Shown one piece after another: positions 1-6,958 of a DNA stretch of 16,734 bases. The notes below the pieces were generated by a model. It searched no databases and was not told the origin of the DNA. It saw only the letters and a list, made by a program, of their open reading frames with translations. Origin of the DNA: an uncultured Acinetobacter sp. (GTDB taxonomy: Bacteria; Cyanobacteriota; Vampirovibrionia; Gastranaerophilales; Gastranaerophilaceae); assembly GCA_946623365.1 (NCBI GenBank), contig CAMORE010000035.1, positions 1-16,734 of the forward strand. Direction: 5' to 3'. Every line of letters starts with the position of its first letter. The first letter of the stretch is position 1. A program made the translations under genes and the position numbers.

Positions 1-684
1 GGCGAAGATGCAAAATTCAGGAAAATGGTTATGGATGCTTTTAATGTTTGGACATCAGCTTCAGGCGGAAAGTTAAGATACAATATAGTTAATTCATATT
101 ATGACTCGCATATCAATGTTGTGTGGCGCAGAGTCGACAGGCAGGCTCTCGGACACTGTCAGTTTAATTGGGAACCGAATTCTAAGATTTTATACGGTGC
201 AGAAGTTTCTATTGGACTTTCTGACGGAAGAATTCACCAAAAATACGATAGTGATATAGAAGTCTATCATACAATTTTACACGAAGTGGGGCATTCTCTG
301 GGGCTTGGTCACAGCCCGTATAAGCAGGATATTATGTATACACCTCACCAGTACGGCATTGCATCATTATCAGAGAATGATAAATATTCTCTGCAATGGC
401 TATATCGTATTGTTCCGGGGACTCCTGTTAAACAAATTGCATCACAACACAATGTCCCGACTGCTACCGATTTAGATGCCGTAATCAGAAAAATTGATTC
501 TGCAAATAATAAAAGTTCCGGTGATATTCAAAAAATGCAAATATCCACTAAACGTGATTTACTGGAGGAATCAGCAAACATTGGCGACTTAAAGAGATAT
601 AACATGATGCTGCAAAATATTTCAATATCACCAAAAGTTAATGACTATCTCAAAAATTCACGCATCAAGGACGACGGGAAGTAG
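1..684 (+). CDS. Matrixin-type (metzincin) zinc metalloprotease, 5'-truncated by window edge
   Basis: Probable secreted or envelope-facing zinc endopeptidase. The frame is open from base 1, so the start and any signal peptide lie outside; the ATG codons at 25 and 31 are probably internal. Numbering from the ATG at 25, the zinc site HExxHxxGxxH reads LHEVGHSLGLGH around residues 85-96, with His86, His90 and His96 as ligands and Glu87 as catalytic base. The Met-turn follows in DIMYTP (Met104). The preceding part (FNVWTSAS, then a beta-rich stretch through VSIGLSD) fits the upper half of a matrixin/astacin-like fold. About 90 residues after the catalytic domain are polar, contain no domain I recognise, and end without an anchor. 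Its last 20 bases overlap the 3' end of the opposing ldpA gene. The zinc-protease assignment is firm; substrate and location are unknown. Confidence 0.85.
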   Translation, partial: GEDAKFRKMVMDAFNVWTSASGGKLRYNIVNSYYDSHINVVWRRVDRQALGHCQFNWEPNSKILYGAEVSIGLSDGRIHQKYDSDIEVYHTILHEVGHSLGLGHSPYKQDIMYTPHQYGIASLSENDKYSLQWLYRIVPGTPVKQIASQHNVPTATDLDAVIRKIDSANNKSSGDIQKMQISTKRDLLEESANIGDLKRYNMMLQNISISPKVNDYLKNSRIKDDGK

Positions 685-1639
685 CAGGGATTAAAGTTTT
701 TGCAATTTTTAACGCTTCATTAAAATCATTTTTATTATTTAAAAAATCATCTTTTTCTATAAAAGGTTTTACAATTTTTCTTGCATAAGAACCGACTGCA
801 TACCCTGAAACATTAACTCCGCAAAGTCTTGCAAGCTCCATTGTTTTCGAATTGGTACCGCCTGACATAATTATATATGGTGTTATATCAGCTCTTTCAA
901 TAATATCAGCTGCCGCTACAGCTTGAAGAGTTATTCTGTAATCATCCAAACCGCCTGACATTGTTGCTCCGTCCGCTTGTATTATAAATAAATTATTACA
1001 GCTGTTTTTCAACGCTTTTAAGCGTTCTACTAAAGCATCATTTCCGAGTTTGGAACGGTCAAGGCAAACGCTTAATGCTCCGTTAAACAGCTTAGTTATA
1101 ACATTCCAGCCTGACATAACTTCTTCTTCGTTATCACTGATTGCATGGTATTCTATACATTCAACCCCTTCATTAATCAATGGAGGAAGTATGTCTGACA
1201 AAGATAAATCTTCAGAATAATTCTCTATAGCATTAACCGGACAAGATGGCATACACTTTCTGCATCCGATACACTTATTCTCTTTAACTGAATAATATTT
1301 ATCACATTTGTATATCGCATTCTGCATACATTTTTCCGCACAAATTCCGCAAGAAATACAAATATCATCTCTGATTTTACATTTAGTTAAGTGTGGATCA
1401 TTCTTTGTCCCTACAGATACACAAAGAAAACATTCATTTTCCTTACCCGCCAATTTGAATCCCAACTTAGCGGCTCTTACAGCTTCAATAGATGCACTGA
1501 CATCAAAAAAACGACATCCTGCGGCTGCATATAAAGCACATAACTTTGTAATCTCACTGTAATCCTTGTTGCCTGCGCCGCATATGATTTTAACACATTC
1601 TTTACTGTTTAAATAATCTTTTAAATTATAATTTGCCAT
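665..1639 (-). CDS. ldpA: LdpA-like protein with two [4Fe-4S] clusters
   Basis: Homologue of cyanobacterial LdpA, an iron-sulfur protein that in Synechococcus links cellular redox state to the circadian clock. Two ferredoxin-type motifs are visible: CISCGICAEKC (Cys 94, 97, 100, 104) and CIGCRKCMPSCP (Cys 123, 126, 129, 133). The C-terminal half carries the family's conserved stretches, IIQADGATMSGGLDDYR, IMSGGTNSKTMELARLCG and GSYARKIV. I chose the ATG at 1639 (MANYNLKDYL, 324 aa). A TTG 11 codons upstream would overlap the preceding gene and has no better ribosome site. The gene follows the glycosidase lipoprotein by 16 bases and is last in the lptB operon. No kai genes or photosynthetic genes are visible, so the clock role cannot be assumed. 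Family assignment is confident; function here is open. Confidence 0.85.
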   Translation of the reverse strand: MANYNLKDYLNSKECVKIICGAGNKDYSEITKLCALYAAAGCRFFDVSASIEAVRAAKLGFKLAGKENECFLCVSVGTKNDPHLTKCKIRDDICISCGICAEKCMQNAIYKCDKYYSVKENKCIGCRKCMPSCPVNAIENYSEDLSLSDILPPLINEGVECIEYHAISDNEEEVMSGWNVITKLFNGALSVCLDRSKLGNDALVERLKALKNSCNNLFIIQADGATMSGGLDDYRITLQAVAAADIIERADITPYIIMSGGTNSKTMELARLCGVNVSGYAVGSYARKIVKPFIEKDDFLNNKNDFNEALKIAKTLIPATSRRP

Positions 1640-1655
1640 ATAATTCTTTTTATAC

Positions 1656-2483
1656 TTACTTCGGCTGAACAATCATAAATGACTTTAACGCCCGCCCCGT
1701 ATCACCTGATGTTTGAATTGATGTAACATTTATATTTTTATAATTTAAAGATGTAGAACTTCCTCCGTCAAATGCCATTGCCGTATCAAGCTCGTACTGT
1801 TTACATAAATCTCTTGCTTCAAAAATATCCATCGGATGGTCGTTTGTTACTATAAATACATGAGCCTCCTGCTTACCATTTTTAAGGTTTTTTATTCCTA
1901 TAAGTGTTCTTGCCGTTTTATGCAGAACTGATGCTGATTCTCGTATTATATTACCTTCACTATCCTTTACAATGAAAAATTCTTCTTCCAATCTCAAATT
2001 AGGCAGTAATTGAGGACCTCCCTGAGCTGATGTTACTATTGAGCACATAAAATCAACACTGGAATTGTGCTGTGCAATTTCATACTTTAATTTACTGTCA
2101 CAATCAAGAATTCTAAACTCTGTTCTGTTTAATATTTTTTGCATGTTCTGCCTTAAAACAGGATTATTCATTAATCCTTCATTAAACATCGGATCTTCAA
2201 CCGTCTGTGTATCATTAACTATATATGATATAGATTTTTGATTATTCGGGTCAAAGAAGCCTGTGTTAATTGTAAAAAGCGAACGACCTTGTATATGTGC
2301 TTCTTTGTTTGTAATAAGATTCGGAGAGGAAACAAATTTTATTTGTTTTTTAATTTTATCTCCGGATAACACAAAATGATAAATACCGTCATTATACTCC
2401 ATATCTATTGATGAAGCGTTAGACAGACCGCAGCCTGCAAATAAAAATATTGCTGTTACTAATAAACATAAAAATTTTTTCAT
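1656..2483 (-). CDS. Phosphodiester glycosidase (NAGPA-type) domain lipoprotein
   Basis: Probable envelope lipoprotein of 275 aa with a phosphodiester glycosidase domain, the fold of the mammalian uncovering enzyme NAGPA, also found in bacterial exopolysaccharide-related proteins. The N-terminus is a short Lys-Lys signal peptide ending in FLFAGC. Cys18 would be lipidated, although the -3 position is Phe rather than the usual Leu. Family landmarks are TINTGFFDP (71-79), GGPQLL (155-160), RTLIGI (192-197), DGGSST (239-244) and the GRALKSFMIV ending. The start lies one base after the stop of the upstream permease gene, with an AAGGA ribosome site inside that gene, so the two are probably translationally coupled. 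The substrate is unknown. Placement between an LPS-transport permease and ldpA suggests work on envelope glycans, which is inference. Confidence 0.8.
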   Translation of the reverse strand: MKKFLCLLVTAIFLFAGCGLSNASSIDMEYNDGIYHFVLSGDKIKKQIKFVSSPNLITNKEAHIQGRSLFTINTGFFDPNNQKSISYIVNDTQTVEDPMFNEGLMNNPVLRQNMQKILNRTEFRILDCDSKLKYEIAQHNSSVDFMCSIVTSAQGGPQLLPNLRLEEEFFIVKDSEGNIIRESASVLHKTARTLIGIKNLKNGKQEAHVFIVTNDHPMDIFEARDLCKQYELDTAMAFDGGSSTSLNYKNINVTSIQTSGDTGRALKSFMIVQPK

Positions 2484-2484
2484 A

Positions 2485-3606
2485 TCATAAATCCTTTGAT
2501 TTGTAAAACATAATTATTGCAGCTAAAAAGGCTGTTGGCGGGAATGCTGCAGTTATAAAAGGATGTAATACTCCTTTCTCTGCCAGCAAGTCGAAAAACG
2601 GCAATGTTATGTAATAAACAAATATACATCCTATTGCTATTGTAAAACCGATAAGTCTCTGTTCTCTCGGTTTACTGAATCCTAATAAACATCCCATTAC
2701 GGCTAACAACACACATACAAACGGATGGAAAAATCTTTGAAAATACTTGTTTAACATTAATCTGTATTCTTCATCAAGATTTTCACGTTTTAATAACGTA
2801 ATATAATGGTGTAAGTCCTTGTTATTTATATCCCTGTCACGTTTTGTTGAATTTATCATTATTGTATATGCATCTTCCGCTTTGTGACCGCTTAAGATAA
2901 CTTCTTTAGGCGTATTTTTAATCTCATGAAATATTCCGTTACCGTCAATATTGTATGAAGTGACATCAGATATAACCCATTCAGGTGTATTATTATTAAC
3001 CTGATAGCTTCCTGTTTCACCAACCAGAATACTGGAAACCGCATGTAAATCATCAAATACTTCATTTGAAAAATTCATAACAATGACATTACTCATTAAG
3101 CCTTCATAAAATCGTGAAACAATTACGGCTTTTTGCGGGCGGCTGCTCTTATCTTTGATTGTGTAAATATACTGAGTTAATGTAGCACCGCCTTTTATTT
3201 CCTGTAGTTTTTGGCAAGAATACGGAATCCACTTATCATATGTTACAAAACATAAATATGTCACAATAAAACTCAATACCAGAAGAGGACGTATAATCCT
3301 TGAAAACGACATCCCTACAGCTCTGAATATCGTTAACTCAGAATCTTTACTCAGCTTATCAAAGGTAAACAATGAGCCTAATAGTAAACCTACAGGAAAA
3401 GCTTTACCCAATATTTTTGGAAGTTCATATACAAGCACCATAACTCCCATTTTTACCGTATATTCACCTTCCAATATTTTCTTTATCGTATTAAGCAGCA
3501 TCTCAGGCGCAATCCAAACAATAGTAAACAATAAAATCGCTACTATAGTGGTTATCAATACCTGAGTGAAGATATACCTGTCATATACGGTAAAATATTT
3601 TTTCAT
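2485..3606 (-). CDS. LptF/LptG-family permease of the LPS export ABC transporter
   Basis: Inner-membrane permease (YjgP/YjgQ family, 373 aa) that with LptB extracts lipopolysaccharide from the inner membrane for transport to the outer membrane. It shows the family layout. Hydrophobic helices lie near residues 15-35, 50-75 and 98-120, followed by a beta-rich periplasmic domain of about 150 residues and three C-terminal helices. The cytoplasmic loop FDKLSKDSELTIFRAVGMS is the coupling-helix segment that contacts LptB. The gene starts one base after the lptB stop. Only one permease is present, whereas Proteobacteria use an LptF-LptG pair; I recall single-permease systems in cyanobacteria, where a homodimer is plausible. 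I cannot tell LptF from LptG, so I give no symbol. Confidence 0.88.
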   Translation of the reverse strand: MKKYFTVYDRYIFTQVLITTIVAILLFTIVWIAPEMLLNTIKKILEGEYTVKMGVMVLVYELPKILGKAFPVGLLLGSLFTFDKLSKDSELTIFRAVGMSFSRIIRPLLVLSFIVTYLCFVTYDKWIPYSCQKLQEIKGGATLTQYIYTIKDKSSRPQKAVIVSRFYEGLMSNVIVMNFSNEVFDDLHAVSSILVGETGSYQVNNNTPEWVISDVTSYNIDGNGIFHEIKNTPKEVILSGHKAEDAYTIMINSTKRDRDINNKDLHHYITLLKRENLDEEYRLMLNKYFQRFFHPFVCVLLAVMGCLLGFSKPREQRLIGFTIAIGCIFVYYITLPFFDLLAEKGVLHPFITAAFPPTAFLAAIIMFYKSKDL

Positions 3607-3607
3607 T

Positions 3608-4333
3608 CTAAAGCTTAAAGTCCTTTCCTAAATAAAATTCCTTAGCAACAGGGTTGACAGCAACCTCTTCGCTTTTTCCTTGAATTTTAATTTTACCGTC
3701 AAATATAACGTATGCTCTATCAGTAATTGATAATGTTGCTTTTGGGTTGTGGTCTGTTATTAACACTCCGAGCCCTTTTTCTTCCGATATCTTTCTTATA
3801 TTGTCTTTAATATCACCTATAGCAATCGGATCAATTCCTGCAAAAGGTTCGTCAAGTAACATAAAATCGGGACTGGCAGCAAGTGCTCTCGCTATTTCAA
3901 CTCTTCTTCTTTCTCCTCCGGATAAAGCTACCGCAGGAGATTTTCTCAATCTTTCAACACCAAATTCGTTGAGAAGTTCTTCTAATTTTGCTTTTTTCTC
4001 GTTTACTGTTAATTTATCATTCATTTCTAAAACTAACTGTATATTTCCCTCTACGGTTAATTTTCTGAAAATAGAGTTTTCTTGAGGCAAATATCCTATG
4101 CCTGCTTTTGCTCTTAAGTTCATCGGCCAAGATGTAATATCCTGACCATCAATATATACATTACCTTTATTTGGTTTAACAAGTCCTACAATCATATAGA
4201 ATGTTGTTGTCTTACCAGCACCGTTCGGGCCCAACAGACACACAACTTCTCCTTTATCCATATAAAAAGTAACATCATTAACAACGCTTCTGTCACCGTA
4301 AATTTTTATTAAATTTTTAGCCTCTATTCTCAT
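3608..4333 (-). CDS. lptB: LPS export ABC transporter ATP-binding protein LptB
   Basis: Cytoplasmic ATPase (241 aa, typical length) that powers LPS extraction by the adjacent permease. Visible motifs are Walker A GPNGAGKTT, the Q-loop in GIGYLPQENSIFRKLTV, the ABC signature LSGGERRRVEIARAL, Walker B FMLLDEPFAGIDP and the H-loop histidine in LITDHN. The LPQE-SIFRKLTVE wording and the IQGKSEE ending are characteristic of LptB rather than amino-acid transporter ATPases. It is first in a four-gene operon with gaps of 1, 1 and 16 bases. The ATG is preceded by GGGGA about 7 bases upstream. Its 5' flank is a divergent intergenic region shared with the methionine-rich gene and containing a TGTA-N8-TACA palindrome. 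Confidence 0.93.
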   Translation of the reverse strand: MRIEAKNLIKIYGDRSVVNDVTFYMDKGEVVCLLGPNGAGKTTTFYMIVGLVKPNKGNVYIDGQDITSWPMNLRAKAGIGYLPQENSIFRKLTVEGNIQLVLEMNDKLTVNEKKAKLEELLNEFGVERLRKSPAVALSGGERRRVEIARALAASPDFMLLDEPFAGIDPIAIGDIKDNIRKISEEKGLGVLITDHNPKATLSITDRAYVIFDGKIKIQGKSEEVAVNPVAKEFYLGKDFKL

Positions 4334-4345
4334 TACAATTCCCCG

Positions 4346-4373
4346 AGTATACTACATACCAATGATACTACAA
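4346..4373 (-). promoter_or_regulatory. Candidate sigma-70-type promoter for the lptB operon
   Basis: On the minus strand TTGTAG (4373-4368) and TATACT (4351-4346) are separated by 16 bases. The predicted start near 4339 would leave only about 6 bases before the lptB ATG and would put the GGGGA Shine-Dalgarno-like sequence upstream of the transcript, so this may not be the true or only promoter. Confidence 0.35.
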
Positions 4374-4398
4374 AAGCATTTTATATTAAATTATTAAG

Positions 4399-4420
4399 TT
4401 TTGTAACAAAGATTACAAAA
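4399..4420. promoter_or_regulatory. Perfect 8-bp inverted repeat, CRP/NtcA-type operator candidate
   Basis: The arms TTTTGTAA and TTACAAAA flank a 6-base spacer (CAAAGA). Read as a regulator site it is TGTA-N8-TACA, which matches the NtcA core consensus GTA-N8-TAC known from cyanobacteria. It lies in the divergent region between lptB and the methionine-rich gene. The region is very AT-rich, so a chance palindrome is possible. Confidence 0.35.
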
Positions 4421-4506
4421 AAAAGTCAATTTCAGAAAAGCAAATTACTTTATATATATGTAAGGTTAAAACAGGTTAGTTAAAAGTTTATTGTAGGAGG
4501 TCAATT

Positions 4507-5496
4507 ATGGCTGGCGAAGGCATATCACCAATAGGAAGTTTGGGCTTGGGAAGCACCGGCGCATATAGTTCATATGACCCGATGTCAATGATGATGAGCG
4601 GGTACGGTATGAACCCTATGACATCAATGATGGGCGGAATGAACTTCATGAATCCTATGATGATGGGCATGAATCCGGTTATGGGCGGAAACTACATGGA
4701 TCAACTAAAGGAAAATTACACTGCATATAATAAAATGATGGAAGAATTTGAAGAAAGAAGACTTCAACATGGTATTGAGATGCATCGTCAAAAAGAACTT
4801 GCGCAAGTAAGTAATCTTTCGGCACATGACCAAAAATTCTTCCTTGAAGCTATGGAAGACGGTTTTATTCAACAAGGAATTCGAGAAATATATGACAATA
4901 TCAGAGAAGGAAACCTTGGATACGTTAATAAAAAATTCTACGAATTAAAACAAGAAATTTTAAACAAATACAGCGATCATTTTAAAAATCCTGATGGAAG
5001 CATTAACTCTAAAGAAAATATAAATGATTATATAAGACGTTTATATGCAAAAATTGCCGGTTCTTATAATCCTGGGGCTCCTGAACCTGACATGATAAAT
5101 GATATTAAGTCTTATGGTGAAACTGAATTTAAAAACGGTTTATTATCAAAAATATTCCCAAACAGCGGGCATAACACTCCGACAGCAGAAGAAGCATTAT
5201 ATCTAATGTTTGGAAGAGAATATCACGACAAAGGCAGCAAACAAAAAATGCATCAGGCAGGTGAATTAGCTGGTGGTGCGCTTCAGGTAGCAGGTGCCGG
5301 TCTTATCGGCGGAACTTTAGGTGCTGCCGCATTAGGAGTTGCTAAATTCTTAACTCCTGATTTTATTACAAAGCATATTCCCGATAGAGTTGCTACAAAT
5401 AGTGTTGTAAAATGGGCTACAAAATATAGAACTGCATTTAAATATTCCGGGCTTGCAGCAGCTGCAATTGATTTCTTATGGCAAATAACTCAATAA
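4507..5496 (+). CDS. Unknown protein with methionine-rich N-terminus and glycine-zipper-like segment
   Basis: I do not recognise this 329-aa protein. Residues 1-64 are low complexity, Gly/Ser then Met-rich: 16 methionines lie between residues 26 and 64, many as MMM, GMNP or MMGG units. Residues 65-160 are charged and probably helical (ENYTAYNKMMEEFEERRLQ). Residues 251-283 form a Gly/Ala-rich hydrophobic stretch, GALQVAGAGLIGGTLGAAAL, of glycine-zipper type that could insert in or associate with a membrane. A second small hydrophobic patch, SGLAAAAIDFLW, is near the C-terminus. There is no signal peptide. Translation should be strong: a perfect AGGAGG sits 6 bases before the ATG. The gene stands alone, divergent from lptB, and ends in a clear terminator. 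Met-rich tracts can bind Cu(I) or mediate protein contacts, but nothing here decides between these. Confidence 0.8.
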   Translation: MAGEGISPIGSLGLGSTGAYSSYDPMSMMMSGYGMNPMTSMMGGMNFMNPMMMGMNPVMGGNYMDQLKENYTAYNKMMEEFEERRLQHGIEMHRQKELAQVSNLSAHDQKFFLEAMEDGFIQQGIREIYDNIREGNLGYVNKKFYELKQEILNKYSDHFKNPDGSINSKENINDYIRRLYAKIAGSYNPGAPEPDMINDIKSYGETEFKNGLLSKIFPNSGHNTPTAEEALYLMFGREYHDKGSKQKMHQAGELAGGALQVAGAGLIGGTLGAAALGVAKFLTPDFITKHIPDRVATNSVVKWATKYRTAFKYSGLAAAAIDFLWQITQ

Positions 5497-5530
5497 CTTA
5501 ATAATTCTCCTTTCTTATTTAATAAAATAC

Positions 5531-5567
5531 AAGCGATTTAAAATTTAAATCGCTTTTTTATTTTTTT
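5531..5567 (+). terminator. Rho-independent terminator after the Met-rich gene
   Basis: A near-perfect palindrome, arms AAGCGATTTAAA and TTTAAATCGCTT, is followed by TTTTTTATTTTTTT. It lies 35 bases after the stop codon at 5496. The stem has a GCG/CGC base, so it should form despite the AT-rich top. Confidence 0.88.
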
Positions 5568-5602
5568 AAGAATCAACTGTACATGCTCTTTTAATAAAAT
5601 AC

Positions 5603-5631
5603 TTTACATTAATATTTGTTATGCATATAAT
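5603..5631 (+). promoter_or_regulatory. Sigma-70-type promoter of rpsT
   Basis: TTTACA (5603-5608) and a perfect TATAAT (5626-5631) are separated by exactly 17 bases. The predicted start near 5638 gives a leader of about 82 bases before the rpsT ATG. This is the best-matching housekeeping promoter in the window. Confidence 0.75.
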
Positions 5632-5719
5632 AAAATTACTCACTATCCTCAAGTGAATTATGCCAAGTTTAAAGAGTCATTAACTTTAGATGAGGCTTGA
5701 ACGAAAGGAAGAAATACAA

Positions 5720-5986
5720 ATGGCAAATATTAAGTCAGCAAAAAAAAGAATTCTTACTGCAGAAGCAAACAGACAAAGAAATGTAGCAGTCAAATCTGAA
5801 ATCAAAACTGCTTTGAAAAAAGCATTAGCATTAGCTGAGAGTGATGACAAAGAAGCACTGAATGCTGCTATATCTCACGCTTACAAACTTTGTGATAAAG
5901 CTGTTTCAAAAGGTGTTTTACATAAAAACACTGCAGCAAGAAAAAAATCAAGACTTGTTCTTGCTATTAAAAAATTAGCTAAGTAA
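5720..5986 (+). CDS. rpsT: 30S ribosomal protein S20
   Basis: S20 binds 16S rRNA in the body of the small ribosomal subunit during early assembly. The 88-aa protein has the usual start MANIKSAKKRILTAE-NRQRN, an alanine- and lysine-rich helical hairpin, and the conserved LHKNTAARKKSRLVLAIKKL ending. I start it at the ATG at 5720, with AAAGGA about 10 bases upstream. An in-frame ATG 10 codons earlier would add residues absent from the family. It is a single-gene unit with its own promoter and terminator, as is common for rpsT. Confidence 0.97.
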   Translation: MANIKSAKKRILTAEANRQRNVAVKSEIKTALKKALALAESDDKEALNAAISHAYKLCDKAVSKGVLHKNTAARKKSRLVLAIKKLAK

Positions 5987-6010
5987 AATTTTAAGCTTAA
6001 CAAATTTTAT

Positions 6011-6042
6011 AAAAGACGTCTAATATAGGCGTCTTTTATTTT
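6011..6042 (+). terminator. Rho-independent terminator after rpsT
   Basis: Stem arms AAAAGACGTC and GGCGTCTTTT enclose TAATATA and are followed by ATTTT. It lies 25 bases after the rpsT stop. The inner stem has one T-G pair. It separates rpsT from the flagellin gene. Confidence 0.85.
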
Positions 6043-6072
6043 GCGTTATAAAATATCATAAATGTGGAATAT

Positions 6073-6103
6073 ATACTTGGAGTATAAGGAATTCTCCAAG
6101 TAT
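6073..6103 (+). promoter_or_regulatory. Hairpin in the flagellin upstream region with GGA in the loop
   Basis: A perfect 10-bp inverted repeat, ATACTTGGAG and CTCCAAGTAT, encloses the 11-base loop TATAAGGAATT. It lies 27 bases before the flagellin TTG. It lacks a proper T-run, so termination is unlikely. It could be an mRNA leader structure or an operator. The GGA in the loop (6088-6090) plus another in the Shine-Dalgarno position (6118-6120) resembles CsrA-controlled flagellin leaders. Confidence 0.55.
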
Positions 6104-6130
6104 TAACTTTTATTTATGGATGTGTACTGA

Positions 6131-6958
6131 TTGATTAGCTTAAGAACAAATTTAACCGCCCTAATGGTACAACGAAACCTCTCTAAAGCAACGAGGGGAT
6201 TAAATACTGCTATTGAACAGTTAACAACCGGTTATAAGTTAAATCACTCAAAGGATAATCCTGCAAATTATGCAATGATGAAAAATATGGAATCAAAGCT
6301 TCATTCTTGGCAAGTTGCTTCCGAGAATATTTCTATAGGATATAATATGTTGGAAACTGCTGATAGTAATGCTGAGTTAATAGGAAATCATTTATCAAGA
6401 ATCAGAGATTTATGCAATCAAGCAGCAAACGGTACTTATGGAGAGGCATCAATTAATGCCATAAAGCTTGAAATTGAAGCAAGAGCAGATGAAATTAACA
6501 GAATTAAAGATAATGCCGAATTTAATGATATTAAATTATTTGGTGAATATGACTCGAATGGAGAATTAGTTAATAAAGAGATAAATATTCAAGTTGGTAT
6601 ATATGGCAATGACAGTTCAAGAATAAGTTTGGATACGAGCTTAGATTTAAGAGATATAAATGATATTAAAGATTGGGATATAACTGACACAAGTTCATTG
6701 GATAAAATAGATAAAATGATAAACCAAGTGTCAGCATATCAAGTTAAACTCGGAGCTTCGCAAAATCGATTAGAGTGTGCATTAGAATTAGCAGAAATTA
6801 ATTCTGTAAATTTAACATCTTCAATATCAACAATAAAAGATGCTGATATTGCTAAAGTTTCAAGTGATTTTATAAGATATCAAATATTACAGCAAGCATG
6901 TGCAACGCTTCTTTCGACTGCAAACCAAATGCCTGCTATTGCTTTACAATTAATTTAG
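6131..6958 (+). CDS. Short flagellin (D0-D1 only)
   Basis: Structural subunit of the flagellar filament, exported by the flagellar type III system. At 275 aa it matches minimal flagellins such as Bacillus Hag and lacks the variable D2/D3 domains. The N-terminal D0/D1 reads SLRTNLTALMVQRNLSKAT, then LTTGYKLNHSKDNPANYAM; the middle has NRIKDNAEFNDIKLFG; the C-terminus has STIKDADIAKVSSDF and ends in ANQMPAIALQLI. The start is TTG: an in-frame TGA lies immediately before it and the residues after it are the canonical flagellin start. The only ribosome-site candidate is a weak GGA 10 bases upstream. Three cysteines (95, 216, 257) are unusual for a flagellin. No other flagellar gene is in the window. 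The stop overlaps the opposing gene by 4 bases. Confidence 0.93.
   Translation: MISLRTNLTALMVQRNLSKATRGLNTAIEQLTTGYKLNHSKDNPANYAMMKNMESKLHSWQVASENISIGYNMLETADSNAELIGNHLSRIRDLCNQAANGTYGEASINAIKLEIEARADEINRIKDNAEFNDIKLFGEYDSNGELVNKEINIQVGIYGNDSSRISLDTSLDLRDINDIKDWDITDTSSLDKIDKMINQVSAYQVKLGASQNRLECALELAEINSVNLTSSISTIKDADIAKVSSDFIRYQILQQACATLLSTANQMPAIALQLI

Noticed and set aside
1640..1672. TTG start for ldpA adding 11 residues
   Set aside because: It overlaps the upstream lipoprotein gene, the added residues (MFSRSKYKKNY) do not resemble the family start, and an ATG at 1639 gives a cleaner start.
4488..4670. 60-codon minus-strand open frame with Ile/Pro-rich translation
   Set aside because: It is the complement of the Met-rich low-complexity region, whose plus-strand frame has a perfect Shine-Dalgarno sequence.
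6073..6110. Flagellin leader hairpin as a rho-independent terminator
   Set aside because: The stem is followed by TAACTTTTATTT rather than a T-run, and rpsT already has a terminator at 6011-6042.
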